64,000 nucleotides of DNA from Deltaproteobacteria bacterium (GCA_021779095.1 JAJYBI010000003.1:62001-126000); one strand, 5' to 3'. Numbered from the stretch's first letter, positions 18,489-28,234 are shown. Numbers and translations are program-made. Notes: generated by a model from the sequence alone, not told the origin.

Positions 18489-20207
18489 ATGAAGACGTTC
18501 AGACGCGTACTGGAATACAGCCGCCCCTACTGGTGGCGGATCTTGATATCGGTGATCGCCTCGCTCGGCGTGGGGGGGATGGACGGCGCCTTCGCCTACA
18601 TGGTGGCCCCGCTCCTGAAGAAGATCTTCACCGAGAAGGACCTGACGGTCTTTACGCTACTGCCGCTCATCGTCATCGGTATCTTCCTGTTCCGGGGGAT
18701 CTGCCGTTTCCTGAACGACTACTACATCCGCACCGCCGGCCAGCTGGCGATCCAGGATATCCGCAACGACCTGTACCGGAACAACATGGGGCTGTCGCTC
18801 CGGTTTTTCAACGCCCACCCCGCCGGCGCCCTCATGTCCCGCGTGCTGGCGGATGTGGCGGTCATGCAGGACGGGGTCGCCAACATCGTCACCGGGTTCT
18901 TCCGGGACGGGTTCGGGGTCCTGTCGCTCATCGCCGTCCTGTTCTTCCGGGACTGGGCGCTGGCGTTCCTCTCCATCATGGTGATTCCGCTCACGGTCTA
19001 TCCCGCCCAGAAGATCGGCCGGCGGATCAAGCAGCTCTCCCGCCAGAGCATGGGGTCCATGGGGGACATCGCCGGCGTCCTGCAGGAGACCTTCTCCGGC
19101 GTCAAGGTGATCAAGGCGTTCGGCCTCGAACAGCGTGAGATCGAGCGGTTTTACCGGTTCAACCGGAATTTCTACGGCTTCCAGCGCAAGTCCATCAAGT
19201 ACGAGGGGCTCTCCTCCCCCGTCATGGAGGTGATCACCTCCTTCGGCGTCGCCGCGGTCATCTGGTTCGGCGGCAGCCAGGTGATGCACGGCAGGATGAC
19301 CGCCGAGGCGTTCTTCTCCTTCGTTACCGCCATGATGCTCCTCTACACGCCGATGAAGCGGCTCATCAACTCCTACAACACGGTGCAGCGCTCCCTGGGG
19401 GCGGCGGAGCGGGTCTTCGAGATCATCGACGAGCGAAGCGAAATCCTGGAACCTGCCGAGCCGGTCGCCATCGAACGGTGCGAGGGGCGGGTGGAGTTCA
19501 AGGACGTCACCTTCCGCTACGGCGAGGAGGAGGTGCTGAGTCACATCAACCTCCGGGCCGAACGGGGCGAGGTGGTGGCCCTGGTGGGGCCGTCCGGCGG
19601 GGGAAAGACCACCCTCGTCTCCCTCATCTCCCGGTTCTACGACGTGAACGACGGCGCGGTCCTGATCGACGGCGTGGACGTGCGGGCGATCGGCAACCGC
19701 GGGCTCACGCGGCTCTTCGCACTGGTGGACCAGGAGACGATCCTCTTCAACGAGACGATCGCCAACAACATCCGCTACGGCAAGACCGACGCCACCGACG
19801 CAGAGGTTGAGGCGGCGGCCCGGGCGGCATTCGCCCACGACTTCATCCTGGCGATGCCGGACGGCTATGCGACCAACATCGGCGACCGGGGGGTGCGTCT
19901 CTCCGGCGGCCAGCGCCAGCGGCTCTGCATCGCCCGGGCGATCCTGCGGGACGCGCCGATCCTGATCCTGGACGAGGCGACGAGCGCCCTGGACACGGAA
20001 AGCGAGCAGATGGTGCAACAGGCGCTGAACAACCTGATGGCCAACCGGACGACCTTCGTGATCGCCCACCGGCTTTCCACCGTCCTCACCGCCGACAAGA
20101 TCGCCGTACTGGAGAACGGCCGGATCGTCGACGTCGGCACCCACGCGGAACTGCTGGCGCGCGGCGGCCTCTACCGGAAGCTGCACGACATGCAGTTCGC
20201 CCGGTAA
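18489..20207 (+). CDS. msbA: Lipid A export ABC transporter, ATP-binding/permease protein
   Basis: 572 residues, ABC half-transporter working as a homodimer to flip core-lipid A across the inner membrane. Six transmembrane helices (about 15-310) precede the ATPase domain: Walker A GPSGGGKTT, signature VRLSGGQRQRLCIARAI, Walker B ILILDEATSALD, H-loop IAHRLST. The first helix pair and the FRDWALAFLSIMVIPLTVYP segment fit the MsbA family. ATG 18489 has AGGAAG close upstream. Position between lpxB and waaA supports lipid A as substrate. Confidence 0.95.
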   Translation: MKTFRRVLEYSRPYWWRILISVIASLGVGGMDGAFAYMVAPLLKKIFTEKDLTVFTLLPLIVIGIFLFRGICRFLNDYYIRTAGQLAIQDIRNDLYRNNMGLSLRFFNAHPAGALMSRVLADVAVMQDGVANIVTGFFRDGFGVLSLIAVLFFRDWALAFLSIMVIPLTVYPAQKIGRRIKQLSRQSMGSMGDIAGVLQETFSGVKVIKAFGLEQREIERFYRFNRNFYGFQRKSIKYEGLSSPVMEVITSFGVAAVIWFGGSQVMHGRMTAEAFFSFVTAMMLLYTPMKRLINSYNTVQRSLGAAERVFEIIDERSEILEPAEPVAIERCEGRVEFKDVTFRYGEEEVLSHINLRAERGEVVALVGPSGGGKTTLVSLISRFYDVNDGAVLIDGVDVRAIGNRGLTRLFALVDQETILFNETIANNIRYGKTDATDAEVEAAARAAFAHDFILAMPDGYATNIGDRGVRLSGGQRQRLCIARAILRDAPILILDEATSALDTESEQMVQQALNNLMANRTTFVIAHRLSTVLTADKIAVLENGRIVDVGTHAELLARGGLYRKLHDMQFAR

Positions 20208-20247
20208 CGGCCCGTTACGTGACACCCCGTCGAGGCAGGAACACCCG

Positions 20248-21549
20248 ATGATCCACCTCCTGTACGATATCATCCTGCTCCTGGCGCTGCCGGTCATCGT
20301 GCCGTACCACCTGTACCGGGCACGTAAACGGGGACGACCGGCGGCGCTCTCCGAGCGGTTCGGGTTTATCGCTGCCGAACCGCACGGCATGGATGGGACG
20401 ATCTGGGTCCATGCGGTCTCCGTGGGGGAGACCATTGCGGTGAAGCCGCTCCTGAAGGCGCTGAGGAATACCTTCCCCGGGCGGCGGATCGTCCTTTCCA
20501 ACGGTACCGAGACCGGCCGGGCCATTGCCGCCACGCTTCGCGAGGTGGACCGCTGCATCTATTTCCCCTTCGACTATCCGTGGGCGGCGGACCGCCTGCT
20601 GCAAACGATCGCGCCGGCACTGATCATCGTGGTGGAGACGGAGATCTGGCCCGCCTTTCTGCGGCGAGCACGGCGTCGCGGCATTCCGGTGATGCTGGCC
20701 AACGGGCGGATCTCCGACCGCTCTTTTGCGGGGTATCTCCGCCTTGCCTGGTTTTTCCGGCGGGTGCTCCCCGATTTCGACGCGTTCTGCATGCAGAGCG
20801 CGGAGGACGGCCGGCGCATCGCCGCCATCGGTGCGCCGGCGGACCGGGTGCGTGTGGCCGGCAACCTGAAGTACGACATCCCCCCCGTCACGGTCACTGC
20901 GGAGCGGCAGCGGGAGGTCCGGGCACGCTACGGCATTCCGACCGGCGTACCGGTCCTCGTCGCCGGCAGCACCCACAAGGGAGAGGACGAGCCGGTCATC
21001 ACCGCGTACCGGCGGCTCCTGGACGAGGGACGGGAGCTTTTCCTGGTGCTCGTGCCGCGCCATCCGGAGCGGGCACCCGAGGTGGCGGCGCTCCTGGCGC
21101 AGGCGGGGCTTTCCTGCCGGCTTCGCTCCGGATTGGGCGATCACCCGGAACCGGCGGGGCGGAACGGGGTGCTCCTCGTGGATACGGTGGGTGAGCTCAT
21201 GGCGTGTTACGCCGCCTCCGACCTGGTCTTCGTGGGGGGGAGCCTCGTCCCCACGGGGGGACACAACATCCTGGAGCCGGCATCGCTCGGCCGGCCGCTC
21301 CTCTTCGGGCCGCACATGACCAACTTCCGGGAGATCGCGTCCCTCGCCCTTGCGGCCGATGCCGGCCGGCAGGTGTCGGACGCCGGCGGACTCGCGGTGG
21401 CCTGGGGGGCGCTTCTGGACGACGGTGAGCTGTGCAGAGCGATGGGAGACCGGGGACGGCGCATCGTAGAGGAGAACAGCGGCGCCGTCCGGCGTCATCT
21501 GCAGGCGGCGACTGAGCTGCTCGCCGCCCCGGCGGAGCGACGGCCGTGA
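20248..21549 (+). CDS. waaA: Kdo transferase WaaA
   Basis: 433 residues, glycosyltransferase family 30. Transfers Kdo from CMP-Kdo to lipid IVA. One N-terminal membrane anchor (about 1-20), then VHAVSVGETIAVKPLLKAL containing the catalytic Glu region, PFDYPWAADRLL, VVETEIWPAFL, and a C-terminal nucleotide-binding half with GGSLVPTGGHNILEPA. Whether it adds one or two Kdo units cannot be read from sequence. ATG 20248 is 40 bases after msbA; its stop overlaps the lpxK start. No lysophospholipid acyltransferase gene lies between msbA and waaA. Confidence 0.94.
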   Translation: MIHLLYDIILLLALPVIVPYHLYRARKRGRPAALSERFGFIAAEPHGMDGTIWVHAVSVGETIAVKPLLKALRNTFPGRRIVLSNGTETGRAIAATLREVDRCIYFPFDYPWAADRLLQTIAPALIIVVETEIWPAFLRRARRRGIPVMLANGRISDRSFAGYLRLAWFFRRVLPDFDAFCMQSAEDGRRIAAIGAPADRVRVAGNLKYDIPPVTVTAERQREVRARYGIPTGVPVLVAGSTHKGEDEPVITAYRRLLDEGRELFLVLVPRHPERAPEVAALLAQAGLSCRLRSGLGDHPEPAGRNGVLLVDTVGELMACYAASDLVFVGGSLVPTGGHNILEPASLGRPLLFGPHMTNFREIASLALAADAGRQVSDAGGLAVAWGALLDDGELCRAMGDRGRRIVEENSGAVRRHLQAATELLAAPAERRP

Positions 21550-22673
21550 GCGACGCGAGGGAATACTACCTCGAACTGGTGAACGGAAAGCGGTCCACGG
21601 TCGCCGACCGCTGTCTGCTGGCACTGCTGCGAGTCCTGTCCGTGCCGTATTCCCTCGTGATGCGGGGGCGGGCCGCCGGCTACCAGTATGGCCTCTTCCG
21701 CTCCCGGAGGCTCCCCGTGCCGGTGATCTCCGTAGGGAACCTGACCACGGGCGGCACCGGCAAGACCCCCACGGTCGCCTGGCTTGCCCGGTACCTCCTG
21801 GCGCGGGGGCGGCGGGTGGCGGTGCTCTCCCGCGGCTATGGCGGTTCCGCCGAAGGGGAGATCCGGATCGTCTCCGACGGGACGGGACTTCTCTGCAGTC
21901 CCGCCGAGGCGGGTGACGAGCCGTGCCTCCTGGCCCAAAGCGTGCCGGGGCTTCTGGTCGTCACCGGCGCGGACCGTTATCGGGCGGGGCTCTATGCCCT
22001 TGAGCGGCTCGCACCGGACCTGTTCATCCTGGACGACGGTTTCCAGCACCAGCGGCTGCGGCGAGACCTAGAGATCCTCCTGCTCGACTGCCAACAACCG
22101 TTCGGCAACGGCCTGACCCTGCCGGCGGGGCTTTTGCGGGAACCGGCGAGCGCCGCGAAACGTGCCGATGTCGTTGTCTCCACCCGGTGCGCCGGAGGCG
22201 CGGTGCGTCCGCCCATCCCGGACGGCACCCCCTGGTGTGCCGCGGCTCACCGGCTCACCGGCCTGGTTCCCCTGGAGGGCGGCACGCAGGAACCGTTTTC
22301 CGCTCTGGCGGGCATCCCGGTCGTGGCGTTCGCGGGGATTGCCGATCCGTCCGGGTTCTTCGCCGACCTGGAACGGGCAGGGGTGACGCCGGTGGCGACG
22401 ATCGCCTTTCCCGACCATGTGGTCTACGGCGAGGCGGAGCGGGCGGAGATCCTCCGGGTGCAGAACGCCGCCGGCGCACGCTTTCTGGTGACCACCGCCA
22501 AGGACGGCGTCAAGCTGGCCCTCCACTGCGCCGAGCTGGGGAACTGCCGCATCGCCGCCATGGAGCTTGCGTTCGCCGATGCCCTGCCGCTCGAGGCTGC
22601 GCTGGAAGCGGTTCTGCGAAAGGATGAACGGGACCGGGCTGAGACCGTCCGGCCGGAACGGGAAGAGTCATGA
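21546..22673 (+). CDS. lpxK: Tetraacyldisaccharide 4'-kinase
   Basis: 375 residues. Phosphorylates the 4' position of the lipid A disaccharide. The P-loop is [18 protein letters not shown] (about 60-77), followed by SRGYGG, the [15 protein letters not shown] motif with catalytic Asp, and FPDHVVYGE. An N-terminal amphipathic helix should dock on the inner membrane. The chain is somewhat longer than typical because of a charged C-terminal tail. GTG 21546 overlaps the waaA stop and its own stop overlaps the next ATG, so three genes are coupled. Confidence 0.93.
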   Translation: MSDAREYYLELVNGKRSTVADRCLLALLRVLSVPYSLVMRGRAAGYQYGLFRSRRLPVPVISVGNLTTGGTGKTPTVAWLARYLLARGRRVAVLSRGYGGSAEGEIRIVSDGTGLLCSPAEAGDEPCLLAQSVPGLLVVTGADRYRAGLYALERLAPDLFILDDGFQHQRLRRDLEILLLDCQQPFGNGLTLPAGLLREPASAAKRADVVVSTRCAGGAVRPPIPDGTPWCAAAHRLTGLVPLEGGTQEPFSALAGIPVVAFAGIADPSGFFADLERAGVTPVATIAFPDHVVYGEAERAEILRVQNAAGARFLVTTAKDGVKLALHCAELGNCRIAAMELAFADALPLEAALEAVLRKDERDRAETVRPEREES

Positions 22674-23731
22674 AGAACGGAGCAGGCAAACGGATACTGG
22701 TGCTTCGCTACCGGTTCATCGGCGACACCATCCTCACCGTCCCGTTCCTGCGCAACCTGCGCTACGCGGAGCCCGACGCCCGCATCGTCTGGGTCGTGGC
22801 GCCGGGGTCGAGCGAGGTGATACAGGGTATCCCCTACGTGGACGAACTGGTCTACTGGGACCCGGTCACCGCCCATGCCGACAGCCGCGGCACCCACCGC
22901 ACCTGGTCCGCCAAGCTTGCGTTCATCCGGCAGCTGCGGGCGGAACGGTTCGACAAGGTCTACGTCCTGAAGCGCTCCCTCTCCAGCGCCATCATGGCGT
23001 TTCTCACCGGCGCCCCGAGGCGGATCGGCTTCAACACGGAGGGGCGGGGGCTTCTTTTGACGACGCGGGTACCGTACCGCCACGACCGGCACGAGGTGCT
23101 AAACTTTCTGGATGTGCTGCGGGCCGACGGGGTGCCGGTCATGGACGACCACATGGAGGCGTGGCTGACCGGGGAGGAGCGGCGGTTTGCCGACCGGTTC
23201 CTCGCCGATGCGGGGATCGCACCGGATGCTCCGGTGGTGGCGATCCACCCCTTTGCAGCCAACCCGCAGCGGGCGTGGCATCTGGACAACTTCATCGAGC
23301 TCGCGGAGCGGATCCAGACGGAGCTGGGGGCCCGTGTCATCGTCTTCGGCGGTGAGCGTGACCGGGAGGCGATCGGCCGGATTGTCGCCGGGATGGCGAA
23401 CCCGCCACTGTTCGCCATCGGCGCCACCTCCATCCGCCAGACCATGGCGATCCTTTCCCGGTGCTCCTTCCTGGTCTGCAACGACAGCGGGATCATGCAC
23501 CTGGCCGCCGCCCTCGGCATACCGCTTCTGGCGCTCTTCGGCCCCCAGTCGCCGGTGAAGTTCGGGCCGTGGGGAAAGGACTGCGAGGTCATCTACCGTG
23601 CCTTCCCCTGCAGCCCCTGCAGGCAGAAGTTCTTCACCGAGTGCGAGCCGTCGGAGCGGCAGAGCCCCCGGTGCGTGGAGGCGATCGGTGTGGACGAGGT
23701 GTTCGGGAGGTGCCGGCAGCTGATGCGGTAG
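22670..23731 (+). CDS. waaF: Glycosyltransferase family 9 (heptosyltransferase II-like)
   Basis: 353 residues, ADP-heptose:LPS heptosyltransferase family (GT9), which adds heptose to the inner core on the cytoplasmic face. The N-terminal RILVLRYRFIGDTILTVPFL and C-terminal LVCNDSGIMHLAAALGIPLLALFGPQSP (the nucleotide-sugar site) are diagnostic. A cluster of cysteines near the end (CSPCRQKFFTEC) is shared with other GT9 proteins. It is the first of three GT9 genes here and the closest to lpxK, so heptosyltransferase II is a guess by order; the acceptor is not proven. Confidence 0.8.
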   Translation: MKNGAGKRILVLRYRFIGDTILTVPFLRNLRYAEPDARIVWVVAPGSSEVIQGIPYVDELVYWDPVTAHADSRGTHRTWSAKLAFIRQLRAERFDKVYVLKRSLSSAIMAFLTGAPRRIGFNTEGRGLLLTTRVPYRHDRHEVLNFLDVLRADGVPVMDDHMEAWLTGEERRFADRFLADAGIAPDAPVVAIHPFAANPQRAWHLDNFIELAERIQTELGARVIVFGGERDREAIGRIVAGMANPPLFAIGATSIRQTMAILSRCSFLVCNDSGIMHLAAALGIPLLALFGPQSPVKFGPWGKDCEVIYRAFPCSPCRQKFFTECEPSERQSPRCVEAIGVDEVFGRCRQLMR

Positions 23732-23746
23732 CCGGCGGAGCGTACC

Positions 23747-24126
23747 ATGGAAAGCGGAGATAACCGGAACCGGATCAGCGTCATCGTACGCACCCATGAC
23801 AAGGTGCTGGTGCCCGGGTAAGACGGGACGCCTGAAGGGGGGCCTGCATCACTACATCTACCGTGACTTCGCCTAGTTCGCCGCGACCGAGAACTGCTGT
23901 TCGACCCTGACGGCGCTGGACTATTTCCGGAACGGCAACCGGGCCACCCTGCTCAATATCACCCTGAGGCCGTTCTAAGCATTCATTTGCCGCTGTTTCA
24001 TCCGGCTTGCCTTCCGCCGGGGCGGGGCTTGCCATCCCGGTGATGGAAGCGCACGGCGTGTTCATGAAATATCTGGAGCTGTACAAACTGCAACGGGATC
24101 TCGTGCGGAACCCGGAGGATACCTGG
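23747..24126 (+). pseudogene. Decayed family 2 glycosyltransferase (WaaE-like)
   Basis: Three fragments of one glycosyltransferase remain. ATG 23747 opens NRISVIVRTHDKV, the usual GT2 N-terminus, but stops at TAA 23819. One frame over, 23820-23978 reads GRLKGGLHHYIYRDFA, an internal TAG (23874), then CSTLTALDYFRNGNRATLL and TAA. A third frame from about 24007 reads AIPVMEAHGVFMKYLELYKL, the family C-terminus. The intact paralogue at 25018-25833 has the same order (HDSYRDIQTFIEKF, RYSTLDAE, MRYLKLWEM). The catalytic middle (roughly 150 residues with the DxD motif) is missing. This is a clear relic, not an expressed gene. Confidence 0.8.
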
Positions 24127-24163
24127 TGCCGAGCCTGCGCAGGCGGCAGAGGAGGAGTTGTAC

Positions 24164-25021
24164 GTGGAAGTACCCGATGTGGAACAGCTGGTCCGGGAGC
24201 ATGTCGCCGGATTGAACCGGCCTCCCGAGACGTTCCGGGCAGCTGCAACGGATTGCTGCCGTGTCTCGGTCGTTATCCCGTCCTTCAACCAGGGGCAGTT
24301 CCTCGAGCGGACCCTCCGCTCCGTGCTGAACCAGGACTGGCCGGACCTGGAGGTGATCGTCGTCGATGGCGCCTCTTCGGATAACTCCGTCGAGGTAATC
24401 CGGGCCTACGCGCCCTATCTCGCCTGGTGGGTAAGCGAAAAGGACGCCGGGCAGACCCAGGCCATCGTGAAGGGGTTGCGGCACGCCACCGGCAGGTATG
24501 TCACCTGGCTCGGTTCCGACGACCTTCTGATGCCCGGTGCCGTCCGCCGGATGGCGGAAGCGCTCGAGCGCGCTCCCCGGGCGTGCATGGTCTACGGCGG
24601 CGTCGCCTTTATCGATGCCCACGAACATGTCCTGAAATGCCTCTCCTATCGCGACATGTCACGGGATGCGCTGCTCTACCGCAAGCATTCGACCATCGCC
24701 CAGCCGTCGTCACTCTTGCGGCGGGAGGCACTGGACGGTGCGGGAGGGCTGGACGAGTCGCTCCACTACTGCATGGACTACGACCTCTGGATCAGGCTTC
24801 ATGCCTGGGGGCCTTCGGTCAACCTGGGGGAGGAAGTCCTTTCCTGCTACCGGCTGCACGAAGAATCGAAGACCGTTGCGGCGTATACCCGCATGGCGCT
24901 GGAGAAGGTGCGGGTCAACCGCCGTCACACCGGGGATATCATGAATAAGGTGATCTCCTCCCACTACTGGTACATCATCGAGGGGCGGGTAAAGACGCTT
25001 CTGCGGCGGGGGAAACGGTGA
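24164..25021 (+). CDS. Family 2 glycosyltransferase
   Basis: 285 residues, GT-A fold. RVSVVIPSFNQGQFLERTL and VIVVDGASSDNSVEVI form the nucleotide-binding half, TWLGSDDLLMPGAV gives the metal-binding DD motif, and CMDYDLWIRL holds the likely catalytic acid. It lacks membrane segments, so it acts on the cytoplasmic face, probably on LPS core or O-antigen. GTG 24164 has GGAGGAG six bases upstream; TTG 24158 directly abuts that site and is less likely. Donor and acceptor sugars are unknown. The next gene overlaps its stop. Confidence 0.85.
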   Translation: MEVPDVEQLVREHVAGLNRPPETFRAAATDCCRVSVVIPSFNQGQFLERTLRSVLNQDWPDLEVIVVDGASSDNSVEVIRAYAPYLAWWVSEKDAGQTQAIVKGLRHATGRYVTWLGSDDLLMPGAVRRMAEALERAPRACMVYGGVAFIDAHEHVLKCLSYRDMSRDALLYRKHSTIAQPSSLLRREALDGAGGLDESLHYCMDYDLWIRLHAWGPSVNLGEEVLSCYRLHEESKTVAAYTRMALEKVRVNRRHTGDIMNKVISSHYWYIIEGRVKTLLRRGKR

Positions 25022-25833
25022 ACGGAACGATACCGGATCTGTCGGTAGTTGTACTGACCAAGAACGAGGAGGCGGTGATCGGCCGCTGCATGGCGTCCGT
25101 GCCGTTCGCGTCGGAGATCGTCGTGGTCGATTCCGGGAGTTCCGATCGGACTTGCGCAATTGCGGCGGAACTGGGTGCCCGGGTGGTCCACGAGCCGTGG
25201 ACCGGCCATTTCGGCGACCAGCGGAACCGGGCCGATGGTCACGCCCGCTGCGGCTGGATATTGCAGCTTGATGCGGACGAGACCGTGTCGGCCGAACTGG
25301 CGGAAGAGCTGGCCGCGTTTTTCGCGCTCCCCCCGGCGGCGGAATGCGCCGGGGCTAGGTTTCCCCGCAAGGAGCTGATCTTCGGCCGCTGGATCGAACA
25401 TGGCGGCTGGTACCCGCAGTACAAGTTCAGGCTGTACCGGAAGGGGGCCGGCCGCTGGACGGGTCGTGTGCACGAGGATTTCCAGTTGCATGGGGCGACT
25501 GCCCATACGTTCGTTCATCCGATCCTGCACGACTCCTACAGGGACATCCAGACGTTCATCGAGAAATTCAACCGGTATAGCACGCTCGATGCCGAGACCG
25601 CGTTTGCGGCGGGGAAGCGTTTCAGTATCTGGAAACTCCTGTTCCAGCCTCTGGAACGGTTTGTCGGCAGATACGTCGTACACAAAGGGTACCGGGACGG
25701 GTTTCACGGTTTTGTGATTGCGCTGCTGATCGGGATGAACTACCTTATGCGCTATCTCAAGCTGTGGGAGATGCACTACCGCGCAGAGAATGTCAGAGAC
25801 GATTCCCGCGGCACATCCGGGGGGACTGCGTGA
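25018..25833 (+). CDS. Family 2 glycosyltransferase, WaaE/KdtX type
   Basis: 271 residues. LSVVVLTKNEEAVIGRCMAS and the acidic LQLDADETVSAEL motif define the short core-glycosyltransferase subgroup of GT2 that includes WaaE (glucose to heptose I). GRVHEDFQLHG and the hydrophobic C-terminal LLIGMNYLMRYLKLWEMHY suggest loose membrane association. GTG 25018 overlaps the previous stop (GTGA). It is an intact paralogue of the relic at 23747-24126, which suggests one copy was kept and the other lost. Confidence 0.85.
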   Translation: MNGTIPDLSVVVLTKNEEAVIGRCMASVPFASEIVVVDSGSSDRTCAIAAELGARVVHEPWTGHFGDQRNRADGHARCGWILQLDADETVSAELAEELAAFFALPPAAECAGARFPRKELIFGRWIEHGGWYPQYKFRLYRKGAGRWTGRVHEDFQLHGATAHTFVHPILHDSYRDIQTFIEKFNRYSTLDAETAFAAGKRFSIWKLLFQPLERFVGRYVVHKGYRDGFHGFVIALLIGMNYLMRYLKLWEMHYRAENVRDDSRGTSGGTA

Positions 25834-26987
25834 TGCGTGTCGGACTCAATCTCATCGGATTCAGGCCTGGCGCCATGGGCGGGGTAGAAACCTATGTGCG
25901 CGCGCTGATCCGGTATCTGCCGTCTTTAGACCGGCAGTCCCGGTTCACCATGCTGTGCGACGAGCAGAACAGCGCGTATTTCCGCCAGTTGGGAGATGGC
26001 TGGGAGATCGTGGAGATCACCAACCGGCGCGGCAGCCTGATGCGCATGCTGCGCAGTACGGCCCGGCGTTTCATCGGCATCGATCTGCTGCGGATGCAGC
26101 TGGATCGCATGGGGTTCGATCTCATCCACCATCCCGTCTCCGTCATGGAGCCGATGGGGCTGAAGACGCCTGGCATCGTGACCTTTCTGGACATGCAGCA
26201 CGAGTTCTTCCCGCAGTTCTTCAGTGAAAAGGAACGTGCCGCGCGGACGGAGCGCTACCGCTCTTCGGCTGAGGCGGCGCAGGCGGTCATTGCCATATCG
26301 GAACATGCAAAGGCGTGTCTGGTCGACCGGTACGGGATCGATCCCGGCAAGGTGCGGGCTATTCATCTTGGGTGCAGTGCGGAGTATCGCCGTATTACGG
26401 ACGGGGAGGAGCTTGAGGAGGTGCGTTCCCGGCTGGGTCTGCCTACGCAGTTCATCTATTACCCTGCGGCAACCTGGCCCCACAAGAATCATCGAACCCT
26501 TCTTGCGGCGTTGCAGATCCTGGTCGAACGGTACCGGTTCGACGGAAAGCTGGTATTGAGCGGCATCGCCAAATCTCCGCACGAAGCGCTTCTCGGGGAG
26601 ATCGACGCCCGGGGGGTGCAGGACAGGGTGCATCTCTGCGGATACCTCTCGTACGACGACCTGCCGTATCTGTACAATCTGGCGAAGATGGTCGTGTTCC
26701 CCTCGCTCTTCGAGGGCTTCGGTCTGCCGGTCATAGAGGCAATGGCATCCGGCTGTCCGGTTGCCTGCTCCGACACGACATCACTGCCCGAGGTGGCCGG
26801 TGATGCGGCAGTGTATTTCAATCCTGACGATCCCGGGGAGATTGCCGAAAGCGTGTGGCGGGTCTGGAACGATCCGGTAGTGCAGGATCAGTTGAAATCA
26901 GACGGCATGGCACGGGCGAAACGTTTCGAATGGCGGGAAACTGCCCGCAAGACGTTGGATGTCTACACAGGAATATATGTCCGATAG
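25833..26987 (+). CDS. Family 4 glycosyltransferase
   Basis: 384 residues, GT-B fold, retaining. The N-terminal MRVGLNLIGFRPGAMGGVETYVRAL holds the glycine-rich acceptor loop, AISEHAKACLVDRYGID begins the hinge, and FPSLFEGFGLPVIEAMASG is the E-x7-E donor site typical of GT4. TWPHKNHRTLLAAL is also conserved. Related proteins are mannosyl- or rhamnosyltransferases, but the sugar cannot be fixed. ATG 25833 overlaps the previous stop as TGATG. Confidence 0.87.
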   Translation: MRVGLNLIGFRPGAMGGVETYVRALIRYLPSLDRQSRFTMLCDEQNSAYFRQLGDGWEIVEITNRRGSLMRMLRSTARRFIGIDLLRMQLDRMGFDLIHHPVSVMEPMGLKTPGIVTFLDMQHEFFPQFFSEKERAARTERYRSSAEAAQAVIAISEHAKACLVDRYGIDPGKVRAIHLGCSAEYRRITDGEELEEVRSRLGLPTQFIYYPAATWPHKNHRTLLAALQILVERYRFDGKLVLSGIAKSPHEALLGEIDARGVQDRVHLCGYLSYDDLPYLYNLAKMVVFPSLFEGFGLPVIEAMASGCPVACSDTTSLPEVAGDAAVYFNPDDPGEIAESVWRVWNDPVVQDQLKSDGMARAKRFEWRETARKTLDVYTGIYVR

Positions 26988-27015
26988 CTATTACACGTTG
27001 TTCGGGTAGGAACTA

Positions 27016-28173
27016 ATGGTGAACCGTACTTGTCAGCTCATTTCCAATAAGCTTTTGAGAAAGCTGTTCGGCTATGACGAAATCTGCGAGAACGTAAACG
27101 GCACACGCTACGGCAAGAACTGCCTTCTCCTTTACATTACCAAGCCGTTTCGGTCGCGGAAATCGTTTCATGCGCACCAGAATCAATGGCAGGTGCGCGA
27201 GTTGGCCCGCATCGTGGGAGAATTCGGCTATAACGTGGATGTGGTGGACTTTTCTGCCAGGAAGGTGCGATTCGGCCATCGGTACGATATGGTGATAGAC
27301 CTCCATCCGCAAACCGACGCCGTCTATCGCAACCATCTGGCTGACGGCTGTCTCCGGATCGCGTATCTGACCGGCTCAAATCCCCGCTTTGCCAACCACG
27401 CGGAGCAGGAGCGCTGTTCCGATCTGGAAAAACGCCGTGGCGTCGCGGTGCAGCCCCGACGGCAATCGCAATTATTCGATGTACCGCTGCTCGACGACTT
27501 TGACGGCGTCATGTTTATCGGCAATGAATACAACCTTAAGACGTATGCGGAGTTTGACTTCAAGCAGGTGCATCTGATCAGGAACACGGGCTACGATTTC
27601 CTGCTTGCCGGCGAGGTCACGCCTAAGGCTCCCTCGGGATTCCTGTATATTGCCAATTCCGGGCAGGTTCACAAGGGGCTCGATCTCCTGCTGGAGGTGT
27701 TTCGCGATCTTCCGGACCTGAAGCTCCACGTGTGCGGAAGGTATCTCGAAGAGACGGATTTTTTCGACGCCTACCGGGAGGAACTGACGGGAACGCACTC
27801 GATAGTTCCCTGCGGATTTCTCGATATTAACGGGGAGCACTTCCGGAATGTCCTTGCCGAATGCAGTTACGTGCTGATGCCCTCGTGTTCCGAAGGCCTT
27901 TGTGGCAGCGTCCTCACGGCGATGTCGGCCGGGCTCGTGCCGATCGTGAGCCGCGAATGCGGGTTCGACGACGACGAGGTGATCCCGCTTCCGGACTGCC
28001 GTATCGAAACGATCCGGCGCTATGTGCTCGAATATGCGGATAAATCTCCAGAGTGGGTAGCCGCGGCAGGGGCAAGGGTGAAGGCGATCGTACGAAACCG
28101 TTACGGTGCCGATGCCTATCGCGAGTCGGTCCGTGCGGCTCTGCGGGCGATCTGTGGTCACACGGAAGCGTGA
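27016..28173 (+). CDS. Family 4-like glycosyltransferase, divergent
   Basis: 385 residues. The second half looks like a GT-B donor domain: FLYIANSGQVHKGLDLLLEVF, LKLHVCGRYLEE and VLMPSCSEGLCGSVLTAMSAGL, with the acidic donor motif in CSEGLCGS. The first half is atypical, lacking the usual glycine-rich loop and holding NCLLLYITKPFRSRKSFHAHQN instead. Codons use A or T at the third position more often than the lipid A genes, hinting at acquisition. TAGGAACTA precedes ATG 27016. Function in surface polysaccharide assembly is inferred from context. Confidence 0.7.
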   Translation: MVNRTCQLISNKLLRKLFGYDEICENVNGTRYGKNCLLLYITKPFRSRKSFHAHQNQWQVRELARIVGEFGYNVDVVDFSARKVRFGHRYDMVIDLHPQTDAVYRNHLADGCLRIAYLTGSNPRFANHAEQERCSDLEKRRGVAVQPRRQSQLFDVPLLDDFDGVMFIGNEYNLKTYAEFDFKQVHLIRNTGYDFLLAGEVTPKAPSGFLYIANSGQVHKGLDLLLEVFRDLPDLKLHVCGRYLEETDFFDAYREELTGTHSIVPCGFLDINGEHFRNVLAECSYVLMPSCSEGLCGSVLTAMSAGLVPIVSRECGFDDDEVIPLPDCRIETIRRYVLEYADKSPEWVAAAGARVKAIVRNRYGADAYRESVRAALRAICGHTEA

Positions 28174-28204
28174 GCTTTCATTTCCATTCCGGACCGATCC
28201 GGGG

Positions 28205-28234
28205 TGACGTCATTGGCTTGACGTCAAAATGACG
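28205..28234. promoter_or_regulatory. Repeated TGACGTCA palindromes upstream of the methyltransferase gene
   Basis: Two perfect TGACGTCA palindromes start at 28205 and 28219 (14 bases apart), and a half-site TGACG follows at 28230. They lie about 30-55 bases before ATG 28262 in a short AT-richer gap. This could be an operator for a dimeric regulator; no regulator gene is next to it. Confidence 0.35.
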
